Shown here one piece after another: positions 43,662 to 51,727 of a stretch of DNA of 64,000 bases. Position 1 is the stretch's first letter; every line of letters begins with the position of its first letter. Under the pieces are notes generated by a model, which had not been told where the DNA came from, ran no database searches, and saw only the letters and a list, made by a program, of their open reading frames with translations. Location of the stretch: NCBI GenBank assembly GCA_963847595.1, contig CAWKAJ010000002.1, positions 248,001 through 312,000 of the forward strand, in the 5' to 3' direction. The DNA is from JACWAE01 sp963847595. Its GTDB lineage: Bacteria > Chloroflexota > Dehalococcoidia > SZUA-161. The position numbers and the translations under genes are program-made.

Positions 43662-44891
43662 ATGCTTGAAGTTAAAGAAATTGCCCTAAATAAGTTACGT
43701 CCTTGGGAAAATAATCCAAGAGTGAATAACCACGCCGTGGATGCTGTAGCTCAAAGCATCCACTCCTTCGGTTTCAATGTGCCTATTCTATGCGATCAGA
43801 ATCTGACTATAATCGCTGGACATACACGATGGAAAGCGGCTCAAAAGCTTGGCATGTGGAAAGTCCCAGTGATCATAGTTGAGATGAGTGAAGCTAATCG
43901 GCGTGCCTTCGCTATTGCTGACAATAAGACTGCTGAGATAGCTAATTGGGATTTCCCAAAGCTGAGGGAGGTGTTAGAAGAACTCCGTTCTGAAGATATT
44001 GACATCAAGGACTTAGGGTTCAGTGACGAGGAAATAAGGCGGCTCATATTAAAAGATGAGGAGGAGGAGAACGTAATCCCTGAAGTCAGCAACTCTGCAG
44101 TGACTCGACCCGGCGATCTTTATATTTTGGGAAATCACCGGCTGCTCTGCGGTGACTCAAGAGACAAGGACTCTGTAATGTTGCTCACTGAAGGGCATAC
44201 AATGAACCACGTCTTTGGCGGTCCTCCGTACTTCAACCAGAGAGCTTATTCTCACTGGGATAAGTACCAAGCATACCTTGATGACATGCGGCGTATTATT
44301 CAGAATTGTTGCGAAATTATGAAGGGTGGGGCGACATGTGTCTGGAACATTGCCAATGGATGCAGTACCCACCATGACCATATCAGCCACCACTCAAGGC
44401 TCTTTGAGGAGCACGGTTTCCAGTATTTGGATACCATCATCTGGAAAAAGACGGGAGCAAATTACGCCATACCAAGAAATTTCCATATTTTACGTAATTC
44501 ATGTTATTATCCAGCACTAGAATGGGAAGCGCTATTAGTTTACCAGAAGCCAGGCGACATGCCTAAGATGACACGAGAGGGGCGGGAATACATGTCTAAA
44601 TATCACACTGACGTCTGGGAGATACCAGCAGTTACAAATCAAGTGGATCATTTTGGTCATCCGGCAGTTTGCCCGGTAGAGATTCCATATCGTTCTATCC
44701 AGGCGTACACTAGCTCTGATGCCTGTATTTTTGAACCCTTCGGTGGTTCAGGTACTACACTAGTTGCTGCCGAAAAGGCGGCAAGAAAAGCATATCTGTT
44801 GGAACTCAATCCCGCATATTGTGATGTCATAGTAAAACGATGGGAAACACTCACCGGCAACAAAGTGGTTCGTGTCACCAGTTCAGTGTGA
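43662..44891 (+). CDS. ParB-like domain / DNA methyltransferase fusion
   Basis: A 409-aa protein. Residues 1 to about 125 are a ParB/Sulfiredoxin-like domain (LRPWENNPRVNNHAV, then IIAGHTRWKAAQKLG, the nuclease/NTP-binding-like signature). The rest is an N4/N6-type DNA methyltransferase: a GPPY motif at 187-190 (HVFGGPPYFNQR) and FEPFGGSGTT (358-366, the SAM motif). In most such enzymes the motif is DPPY, SPPY or NPPY; here the first residue is Gly. The order (catalytic motif before SAM motif) fits the beta/gamma permutation. Phage and mobile element proteins have this ParB/methylase architecture. A radical SAM gene follows 9 bp later. Confidence 0.88.
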   Translation: MLEVKEIALNKLRPWENNPRVNNHAVDAVAQSIHSFGFNVPILCDQNLTIIAGHTRWKAAQKLGMWKVPVIIVEMSEANRRAFAIADNKTAEIANWDFPKLREVLEELRSEDIDIKDLGFSDEEIRRLILKDEEEENVIPEVSNSAVTRPGDLYILGNHRLLCGDSRDKDSVMLLTEGHTMNHVFGGPPYFNQRAYSHWDKYQAYLDDMRRIIQNCCEIMKGGATCVWNIANGCSTHHDHISHHSRLFEEHGFQYLDTIIWKKTGANYAIPRNFHILRNSCYYPALEWEALLVYQKPGDMPKMTREGREYMSKYHTDVWEIPAVTNQVDHFGHPAVCPVEIPYRSIQAYTSSDACIFEPFGGSGTTLVAAEKAARKAYLLELNPAYCDVIVKRWETLTGNKVVRVTSSV

Positions 44892-44900
44892 TTTAACCTT

Positions 44901-46079
44901 ATGAAGAACAATTGCAGACAAAAGGATTTGTTTGGTGAAACAATTGAAGGTTTCACGTTACCGGTGCAATATGAGCCGGTTTGCCCGGAATATGTCAGGT
45001 TCTCACAAATCTACCTGGCTGCAGGTAGCATTTCTACGCCAGAGCGCAGGCAATTTGTGAACCGTATCTGTCGCTTATATCCCGAATCTGACGTGAAAGA
45101 ATGTCTGGATATTCCCCACAACCAGATCAGGCTAGACAAATCCGATGCACTTAGCCTGCACCGAGCCGGCAAGCAGACGCTTGTTTTCGGTGAGCTTAAG
45201 AGTTCAGTGCGTTTCAGCCAGGAAGAGGGAAATGCTTGCCCCAACTACTGGCATTTCTCCCCTTATGGTTTTTGCCCATATGGATGCAAATATTGTTACC
45301 TTGCCGGGACGGAGGGTGTAAAGTTTTCTCCCACTGTAAAAATATACGTCAATCTCCCGGAAATGCTTGTTGCAATTGACCGTATTGCCCGACGTTTGGG
45401 TAAACCAACCGCCTTTTATCTCGGGAAGCTACAAGACGCATTGGCACTTGACCCTCTAACGGCTTACTCTACGGTTTTAGTACCCTTTTTCGCTGAGCAC
45501 CCCTTTGCTCGTATGATTCTCCTTACTAAAAGCACTAGCGTTGACCGGTTGTTAGAGCTTGAGCATCGAGGGCATACCATACTGTCATGGAGTGTTAATC
45601 CTTTAGAAGTTTGTAAGGTTTTTGAAGAGAATGTTCCAAATGTCGAAAAACGCCTAGAAGCGATGCGGCGGGCAACTTCTGCAGGATACCCAGTCCGCGC
45701 TGTGATGATGCCTATCATACCAATCGATGGCTGGGAAGACATCTATGTTAGATTCACCAGGCACCTTATAGATAGTGTTCCCTTAACGCGACTTACTCTA
45801 GGTGGTATTTGCACTTACAAGGGGGCGCGTAACCTCATGGAGCGGAAAATGGGATTGAATAACATAGTCTCTACTCATATTGAAGATGCGCACGGAGGAT
45901 TGGGGGATGGCAGAGCACGCTACCCAAAGGCACTGAGAAGCGAAGCCTACTCTCTTATAATCGATACTGTGCGAAGGCTGCGGCCTGAACTCGAGCTTGC
46001 CTTATGTCTAGAAGAAAGTGAACTATGGCAAAAAACTGGGCTTGCAAATAATACAGGACGATGCAATTGCGTCCTGTGA
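44901..46079 (+). CDS. SPL-like radical SAM protein
   Basis: A 392-aa radical SAM enzyme of the spore photoproduct lyase-like group. Cluster motif FCPYGCKYCYL (Cys125, Cys129, Cys132). The fold also includes GKLQDALALDPLTAY, as in SPL-like proteins, and a YPVRAVMMPIIPI strand. A cysteine equivalent to the radical-quenching Cys141 of Bacillus SPL is not seen at the expected place (no Cys in residues 133-228). DNA photoproduct repair in a non-spore former is doubtful; it may act on a modified base made with the upstream methyltransferase. That link is inferred from the 9-bp spacing. Confidence 0.85.
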   Translation: MKNNCRQKDLFGETIEGFTLPVQYEPVCPEYVRFSQIYLAAGSISTPERRQFVNRICRLYPESDVKECLDIPHNQIRLDKSDALSLHRAGKQTLVFGELKSSVRFSQEEGNACPNYWHFSPYGFCPYGCKYCYLAGTEGVKFSPTVKIYVNLPEMLVAIDRIARRLGKPTAFYLGKLQDALALDPLTAYSTVLVPFFAEHPFARMILLTKSTSVDRLLELEHRGHTILSWSVNPLEVCKVFEENVPNVEKRLEAMRRATSAGYPVRAVMMPIIPIDGWEDIYVRFTRHLIDSVPLTRLTLGGICTYKGARNLMERKMGLNNIVSTHIEDAHGGLGDGRARYPKALRSEAYSLIIDTVRRLRPELELALCLEESELWQKTGLANNTGRCNCVL

Positions 46080-46095
46080 ATGAAATCGGACTGAT

Positions 46096-46317
46096 ATGGA
46101 TAATGATTTATATACTGAGAAGCTAACCTGGTTCAAGCAGAATGAAAAACCGGAAGTTGTCTTGGTGATGGCTGATAATCTAGAACTCATCAAGATCGTC
46201 ATCGCTTGGACCAACCTCGAAGTGAAGCATAGCCCCCGAAACCCCACTGCATTGCTTGGCGATAGAAAAATAATTTGTGGCAAAGGTCATCCCGAATGTC
46301 ATAAGATTTTTGAGTAG
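46096..46317 (+). CDS. 73-aa hypothetical protein, third in the methyltransferase/radical SAM set
   Basis: It starts 17 bp after the radical SAM stop, with a weak ribosome-binding site. Seen: charged N-terminus, then a hydrophobic strand EVVLVMADNLELIKIVIAW and a Cys/His tail (CGKGHPECHKIFE). It overlaps the membrane protein gene on the other strand by about 119 bp, so one of the two may be spurious or they may overlap at their ends. No known family. Confidence 0.45.
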   Translation: MDNDLYTEKLTWFKQNEKPEVVLVMADNLELIKIVIAWTNLEVKHSPRNPTALLGDRKIICGKGHPECHKIFE

Positions 46318-46843
46318 ACCCCCATTTTCTAAAGACATTGGCTACTGAATCTAAGCGGTCGATAGCAAGCAAAGAAAGTAACACTGATAGAGTCCCGAAG
46401 CATACCACTGAGATAAATACTATCCCCTTATATGTTATGACTGGGTGGATTTCAACGCTCGAATTATTAATGAAAAGCACGGACAAAGTCGCAACTACCA
46501 CAATCAAAAGGGTATCAACCGTAATCGTTGACAAAGCTTTCTTAAGCAGAGAATCTTTAATCTCTGCTAATGTATCGCTCGGATATTCAGACAGATCTGT
46601 TTCTTTTTCGCGTAGAAAGCTATTCTGCTTCAAGTAAGTCCTTAATTTAGGTACGCCTGGAACCACAAAATAGACGAACCAAAAAATGGGTAGGAATAAC
46701 AGACACCCCAGCGCCCAAATCTGGGGCCAGCCTAGCCTTGTAAGTTCTCTATGCAAAACGTACATTATCGGCCCCCACAATACGACTACATAGAAAATTC
46801 CTTGTCGTAAGAAGGCCTTTTTGCACCACTCAAAGAGCTTCAC
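46199..46843 (-). CDS. Four-helix membrane protein, function unknown
   Basis: A 214-aa protein. Two N-terminal helices (FYVVVLWGPIMYVLHREL, WALGCLLFLPIFWFVYFVVPG), a charged cytosolic part (about 70-105), then two more helices (LLIVVVATLSVLFI, FISVVCFGTLSVLLSLLAI) and a basic tail. No motif recognised. It is read convergent to the methyltransferase set and shares 119 bp with the 73-aa ORF. The hydrophobic pattern argues that it is real. Confidence 0.6.
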   Translation of the reverse strand: MKLFEWCKKAFLRQGIFYVVVLWGPIMYVLHRELTRLGWPQIWALGCLLFLPIFWFVYFVVPGVPKLRTYLKQNSFLREKETDLSEYPSDTLAEIKDSLLKKALSTITVDTLLIVVVATLSVLFINNSSVEIHPVITYKGIVFISVVCFGTLSVLLSLLAIDRLDSVANVFRKWGSTQKSYDIRDDLCHKLFFYRQAMQWGFGGYASLRGWSKR

Positions 46844-46949
46844 TTTTCACCTCGGCTCTCGGGTTCTGTTCGATCTAACTTGGTCACTATCAAGTTCGCC
46901 TATTTATTGGCTTCGTCTGACCTTCCCTCGGAATTAGTATCACCGGCTA

Positions 46950-47145
46950 TTAGAGCCCAGTCGCTGTTTTAGCATACTCCATGGGAGCCATACCGTGCAA
47001 TGAGCTGTGTGGCTGACCTCATTGTAATCCCTCTTCCAGCCTTCGATGATGTCCCGGGCATACTTCAGGTTCGTAAACCAGTTCTCATTCAAACATTCGT
47101 CCCTGAGCCGTCCGATAAAGCTCTCGTCATAGGCATTCTCAAGAG
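46950..47145 (-). pseudogene. IS3-family transposase C-terminal remnant with a frameshift
   Basis: Read on the minus strand: ENAYDESFIGRLRDECLNEN, WFTNLKYARDIIEGWKRDYN, then after a 1-base deletion SSLHGMAPMEYAKTATGL and a stop. The IS3 integrase pattern is clear (ENAY.ESF.GRLRDECLNENWF...RDYN..RPHSSL). The catalytic DDE upstream is missing. Hence it is a dead fragment of a mobile element beside the methyltransferase genes. Confidence 0.85.
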
Positions 47146-47195
47146 CATAGTCACAATAAGAGAGTGTCTTTTAGCTTCAAAGTAGAAGTGACAGG

Positions 47196-47219
47196 ATGAA
47201 GCACTACAAGGCGCCGTTG
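47196..47219 (+). repeat. 24-bp repeat, copy 1
   Basis: ATGAAGCACTACAAGGCGCC then GTTG; repeated with one change at 51001-51024. In frame it reads MKHYKAPL with a SD-like AGG before it, possibly the start of a lost insertion element gene. The frame stops after 22 codons. Confidence 0.6.
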
Positions 47220-47414
47220 CCTAGCAGAATGATACGCAATAGACAAGAAGTGGTAGCGAGGTAGATGATTGGTGCGGAGTTATCATTAAGGATGACTTGG
47301 CGCGCATAATCCAAAACCATGCGTGCTTACTAAATTGTTGTTGAACAACATGGCTTTTCGTTCAAGGCGTACTGTAATTGAACAGAACGAATAGTATATC
47401 TATTTCTTTAAGGA

Positions 47415-47570
47415 TCAGTATAACATAGTGAAGCTAGAAATTGCTTGCAGGACGAGCAATATATTGTCCGAAGGTAGCCCACTAAGTTCTCGTCTGAGTT
47501 CCTCGGGAATCCTCTCGTACATTATCTGCGCTTCTTTCAGAAAGTGACTCTGTTTATTCAGCCCATGCAT
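47415..47570 (-). CDS. 51-aa small protein after the MBL hydrolase
   Basis: A short frame read in the 3' gap of the MBL gene. The ATG at 47570 has GGGAGAAG as ribosome-binding site, 26 bp after the MBL stop. It reads MHGLNKQSHFLKEAQIMYER, then IPEELRRELSGL, ending SSFTMLY. It is amphipathic and helical, with no known family. Translation is probable because of the site and position; it may be a small partner or an antitoxin-type peptide. Confidence 0.5.
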   Translation of the reverse strand: MHGLNKQSHFLKEAQIMYERIPEELRRELSGLPSDNILLVLQAISSFTMLY

Positions 47571-47596
47571 ATCGCTTCTCCCTTTCCTTAGCTACC

Positions 47597-48271
47597 TCAG
47601 CTGTTAACCAACAACCTCCTTACCTTCAGGGCAGCATCGTGGAGCACAGGCCTCCCATGTCCCGGTAACAAGACGTCAAATTCCAATTTTGCCATTTTCT
47701 TCACCGATTCCAAAGCCTCTTTCATGTCTAGTGTCATCGCACTTGACGGGAGTTTCAGATCGCCTGTCTTATTTGTTCTTACGGCATCACCAGCGAATAG
47801 AGTATCCCCCGATTTATGGAGACAAATACTGCCTGCAGTATGTCCCGGGGTATGGACCACCTTAAGGTTTTCTATGTCGTCTCCATTCTTGAGGATAATG
47901 TCTGGCTTGACTGTTTGGAACCTCATGAATCTCATTGTGAGCTTGAAGATCATGCCAAGAAGGCCCCTTACCTTTTTCAGTTCTTTATCCCCAGAAAGGC
48001 TGGGGGCATCACCACCGTGTATGGCAATTTTTGCCCCAGTCATTCGCTTAAGCTCTGCCGCGCTTCCAGAATGGTCAATATCAGAGTGAGTCAAAACTAT
48101 TAGCTTAACGCCCTTTCCAGCTTTATCCAAGGCTCTTATCTGTTTTAGGATCCTCTCTCCGTTTCTGGGCATGCCGGTGTCAATGACCAGAATGCCCTCA
48201 TCTGTAATATAAAGGTAACTGTTAGCTCCCCTTATACCTTCAAGAAGGTGGATCCCAGGCTTTATTTCCAT
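47597..48271 (-). CDS. MBL-fold metallo-hydrolase
   Basis: A 224-aa hydrolase with the metallo-beta-lactamase fold. The ATG at 48271 has GGGAGGTGA before it; a longer frame is open but lacks a site. Seen: SNYLYITDEGILVIDTGM near the start, the metal motif HSDIDH (62-67, with Ser-Asp in place of the usual second His), HTPGHTAGSICL and FAGDAV. The variant ligand set is also found in some family members. Substrate unknown. Confidence 0.88.
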   Translation of the reverse strand: MEIKPGIHLLEGIRGANSYLYITDEGILVIDTGMPRNGERILKQIRALDKAGKGVKLIVLTHSDIDHSGSAAELKRMTGAKIAIHGGDAPSLSGDKELKKVRGLLGMIFKLTMRFMRFQTVKPDIILKNGDDIENLKVVHTPGHTAGSICLHKSGDTLFAGDAVRTNKTGDLKLPSSAMTLDMKEALESVKKMAKLEFDVLLPGHGRPVLHDAALKVRRLLVNS

Positions 48272-48414
48272 AAGATTCACCTCCCTACCATGATTGCGCC
48301 TAACGAATCTATAGGCAAATTCCCGGTTCGCCAAGGCCGCTGTAACTTGTGGTATTTTAGGGTCTCCCATAGCAGCAATCAAACTGCCTTCCAGCAACGC
48401 TCATGCCCCAAGCC

Positions 48415-49128
48415 TTATTTTTCTACTGGTCTTATCCTTGCAACCATTTTCTGGAACTGCCGAGACGGCTTGGCTGTTCCCGCGGTGCTCTTAACTATGG
48501 CATCAGCAATGCCCTGTATTTTCTCTACTGGGACTGAGACGATCATTATGTTCTCATCCCATCCCGCCATCCTCCTTGCGCTTATATCGCCGGCAGTAAT
48601 GTTGAAGTTACCTGATACAATCGGATAGGTTATGCTGCTCCAGCAAAGCGACCCTCTCATTTCAAATGAGGGAGTCTTGCCATCCCAGAACTGAGCCAGC
48701 GTAATAAGTCTTGATACCTGTTCCGCATTCACAAGGAAAAGGACTAAATCGGGCACGAAAATATCTTTGTCAACGGGGTATAGATAGACCTTGCTGGCAA
48801 TGCCGAGAGGTGGCTTAGCTATCTTCTCAGATTCAATCCTCGATCTGGTCGCTGTCTTAACATCACACCACAGCTTCTCCCCCTCGACTAGCATTTTGAG
48901 CGGTACCTTCCTTGTCTCGGTGAGTCCAAGGTGGCTCTTGCCTCCGGGGCAAGCGCAAGTCTCTTCAGAGAGCATTATCACTTTGCCACCAGCAGCCTCC
49001 AGTATGCCATTACATACGGCATATTGGCCCTTAGCTAGCTTAGCTGTAGGGGACTCGTCGGTGTATTTTACTCCTACTGCTTCCTTCTCTATACGCAGCG
49101 CATTCCTGATTTTTTTAACAGACTCCAT
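48415..49128 (-). CDS. DUF169 family protein
   Basis: A 237-aa protein with the DUF169 pattern: EKEAVGVKYTDE at the start, a CACPGGKSHLGL cysteine-rich loop, and SITYPIVSGNFNITAGDIS ARR near the C-terminus. Members are found in anaerobic archaea and bacteria with no settled function. The start has AAAGGAG. It may be related to the MBL gene downstream (143-bp gap), which is on the same strand. Confidence 0.8.
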   Translation of the reverse strand: MESVKKIRNALRIEKEAVGVKYTDESPTAKLAKGQYAVCNGILEAAGGKVIMLSEETCACPGGKSHLGLTETRKVPLKMLVEGEKLWCDVKTATRSRIESEKIAKPPLGIASKVYLYPVDKDIFVPDLVLFLVNAEQVSRLITLAQFWDGKTPSFEMRGSLCWSSITYPIVSGNFNITAGDISARRMAGWDENIMIVSVPVEKIQGIADAIVKSTAGTAKPSRQFQKMVARIRPVEK

Positions 49129-49413
49129 ATCTTAATCTCCTTTCATAGATAATAGAGACGTCACTGCTCTAGAAGCTTGGTGACTTTATGGTTTATGAGG
49201 GGCTTTCCCCACTGTACCACTTTTACACTCTGATGGGTCAGCCAAAACTGGCTTCGGGTAGACGACAACAGGATATATCATTCGTTTGTCTCGGTCAACG
49301 GTAGATCGGTGACGTTCCAGGACTAGGATGTTGAACACAGGTGCAATCAGCGCTACTCGGCTCTACTCAGAGCGCGTCAAGGCTGAACAATTCTCAGACA
49401 CGTCCCTAAAATG

Positions 49414-50166
49414 TCACCAGGGCAAGAACAATCTGGAAAGGAGCCCTCTTTTCGGTCTTTCCAATCTCTTTGTGAAATCAGCAACCTTATACTTGGTGAT
49501 CTTCGCTTTGCTCGCTGCAATTTCGAACGCTTTCTCTCTTCCCCCGAGTTCATCAACCAAACCCAGGTCCTTGGCTTCTTGTCCCAGGTACGTTTTCCCC
49601 GAAGAGATCTCCTTAATCACGTCTTCTCTTAACTGGCGCTTACCTTGAATTTCTCTAATGAAACTCTGCTGAATGATTCCGATCTCTTCCTCTCTCCTTT
49701 GTCTATCTTCTTGCTTCTCCTCTGGACTGAGAGGCTTGAAGGGGAGGCCTAACATTTTATGGACTCCAGAAGCTACGGCATCTATATCAACCCCAATCTT
49801 CTCTAGCAACTCCGAAACGTTAGGACGAATGCTAATCACTCCCACTGAACCTACTGTGCTCAAGGTGCCAGCCACGATGGAATCGGCAGCTGTGGCAATC
49901 CAATAGCCGCCGGAAGCTGCCATTTCCCTTATCCAGGCTACTGTCGGTTTATTAACAGATTTTATTGCTTGGGCAATCTCTTCACAAGAGAAAGGAGTCC
50001 CTCCCGATGAATTTATCTCCAAAACTAACGCTTTAATCGCTTTATTCCTTCTGATTTCTGCCAGTAACGGGACAATATCCAATGAAGAAGTTGTCTTCAT
50101 CCCTGGTGCGCGAGATTTCTCAGATACAATTGTTCCTTTGATAGGAATTATGGCGATCTTGGCCAT
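49414..50166 (-). CDS. sppA: Signal peptide peptidase (S49, SppA type)
   Basis: A 250-aa serine peptidase of the short bacterial/archaeal SppA form without an N-terminal membrane anchor. Seen: LVLEINSSGGTPFSCEEIAQ, the nucleophile serine in EMAASGGYWIATAAD, TGSVGVI-type strand STVGSVGVIS, and the lysine region EISSGKTYLGQEAKDLGLVDE. It degrades cleaved signal peptides in homologues. The N-terminus starts directly at the catalytic domain (MAKIAIIPIKGTIVS), so membrane association is unclear. Confidence 0.88.
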   Translation of the reverse strand: MAKIAIIPIKGTIVSEKSRAPGMKTTSSLDIVPLLAEIRRNKAIKALVLEINSSGGTPFSCEEIAQAIKSVNKPTVAWIREMAASGGYWIATAADSIVAGTLSTVGSVGVISIRPNVSELLEKIGVDIDAVASGVHKMLGLPFKPLSPEEKQEDRQRREEEIGIIQQSFIREIQGKRQLREDVIKEISSGKTYLGQEAKDLGLVDELGGREKAFEIAASKAKITKYKVADFTKRLERPKRGLLSRLFLPW

Positions 50167-50417
50167 CGTTTTCTCCCAGAACTAAGTTCATCTCACTGGA
50201 ATGAGTTAATGCTTCCATATATTATGTTCAGGCAAGTAGACTCATCCTATTACCATATCGACATTCTACCTCGACAAATGGACGAGCGCAAGAAACAAAC
50301 AACAAGTCACCTGGATATGGCTAGTATGAACCACTGAAGCGGTGGCAGTAGAGGTAAGGTCACAGGCTAGAGGGGTATTAGGTTACGTATTATGGCAAGA
50401 GTAAAGTCATTTAATTC

Positions 50418-50815
50418 TTATAAGACAACAAATGTTCCTGTTCCTATGGCAATACTCTCTCCGTTGGATTTTGAAACTCGCATTTCAGCTACAAAAATGC
50501 GTTTGCCCGCCTTCACTACCCATCCCTCGGCATGAAGATTACATTCTCGCGCTGGATTCAAGAAATGAATCTTGAATTCACTTGTAGTCACCAAGTTCGT
50601 TTTGCTTTGAACTGCTACTGTGAACCAGCCTGCGGTGTCTAATAGAGTAGCTATCACACCTCCTGAATGCCACAAGGTTGGTCAAGATGTGGGTTGTAGG
50701 GAAGGTCAACATGAGCATGTCCCTGCTCATCAAATGAAAGGGTTGTGCCAAATAACTTCGCAATTCGGCCAAGACCAAATAATTCAAGCAGTTCCTTTTG
50801 CCTTGCAGTGTACAT
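50418..50815 (-). pseudogene. PaaI-type hotdog thioesterase, frameshifted
   Basis: The ATG at 50815 has an AGGAGG site. The frame reads MYTARQKELLELFGLGRIAK, ends in GHAHVDLPYNPHLDQP and runs into a stop; a second frame continues HSGGVIATLLDTAGWFTVAV and ends at 50418 with ESIAIGTGTFVVL. A missing base near 50670 joins them, giving a normal 132-aa hotdog protein with the HxGGxxATLxD active-site helix. Either a true pseudogene or an assembly error; the rest of the sequence is undamaged. Confidence 0.8.
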
Positions 50816-51000
50816 TTCGCCCTCCTAGGCTTGTTCCGGGGCCGTAGTAAATATATTAGTCTATAAGTGGTTTAGAGGGCAATTGTGGCAAGTCTATGTT
50901 TCTAGTAGGCAGGTTGAAACACTATAAAGCACACTTGGCCTAAGCCCCTTAGTCGAAATCTCAGGGTTTTTGGGGCTTATGGCATACGAGTTGGGGAGGC

Positions 51001-51024
51001 ATGAAGCACTACAGGGCGCCGTTG
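51001..51024 (+). repeat. 24-bp repeat, copy 2
   Basis: ATGAAGCACTACAGGGCGCC then GTTG; differs at one base from 47196-47219. In frame it reads MKHYRAPLG and stops. An SD-like GGGGAGG lies before it. 50941-50948/50972-50979 just upstream is an 8-bp inverted repeat (TAAGCCCC/GGGGCTTA). Confidence 0.6.
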
Positions 51025-51103
51025 GGGTAGATACATTGTGCGTCAGACCCTCCTCATTGCTCATTCTTCACCTTCACCTGATATGATGCCTATCGACATT
51101 AGA

Positions 51104-51532
51104 TTAGTCTACTGGAGTAAATCCCCAACTCGTGGCAAGCTCATCTGCCTCGCTCCTCAACTTCCTCTGGGATTTTCCACCGTTGAAAACACGTAAACAT
51201 GCGCAAGCAATCTGCTTGGCTAAATGCCACTCAAGTACTCTCTCGCGCTTTGTCAGCAACTGGTCAGAAATCACGATGAGATACAGCTTAATATTGAGTG
51301 TCTCGCGCCCTCGGTGCAATATCACCTCTCTCATCATACTGCCCTTGAGAGAATGGGTGGTAAATCGGCAAGCTCCTAACACAAACTCCTCCAGTTCAGG
51401 TGTTTTCGCTAAAATCTTGGTAACCGCCGTAGTGACGGCATCGGAGGTGCTTATGTTTCGCACTCCATCCCACAGCTCCTCGAATCTTTCTTCTGGCATT
51501 CGCAGCTGGCTACGCAAATCTCGTCGACTCAT
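51104..51532 (-). CDS. 142-aa hypothetical protein, possible degenerate zincin
   Basis: No family is recognised. Seen: a helical N-terminus (MSRRDLRSQLRMPEERFEEL), FTTHSLKGSMMREVILHRGR, and C-terminal RSEADELATSWGFTPVD. The last motif resembles the EADxLAxxWGF third-ligand motif of zinc peptidase-like proteins, but the expected HExxH is WHLAKQIAC here, so any catalytic role is doubtful. Overlap with antisense ORFs is not supportive of another frame. Confidence 0.55.
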   Translation of the reverse strand: MSRRDLRSQLRMPEERFEELWDGVRNISTSDAVTTAVTKILAKTPELEEFVLGACRFTTHSLKGSMMREVILHRGRETLNIKLYLIVISDQLLTKRERVLEWHLAKQIACACLRVFNGGKSQRKLRSEADELATSWGFTPVD

Positions 51533-51727
51533 GCTATCCTCCTTTGCCGGTAGAGTGATTCTAGCTTGCCGAACGATTCAAATCAAGGTCTATCATGACT
51601 CGTTCATTTTCTCGTGCTGCATGAAGAACCACGGAGAACAGTTGCGGTAAATACCCAGCCGCTTGCGATAGCGAATAGAAACATTGTAGTATAAGTAGTC
51701 TGCGGTGCACATGTGCTGGGTGTAGTC

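Larger units (their letters stand above)
46844..47414. other. 571-bp region with a decayed insertion element
   Basis: It includes the IS3-type transposase remnant (46950-47145) and a 24-bp repeat (47196-47219). No intact gene was seen in it. Confidence 0.65.
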
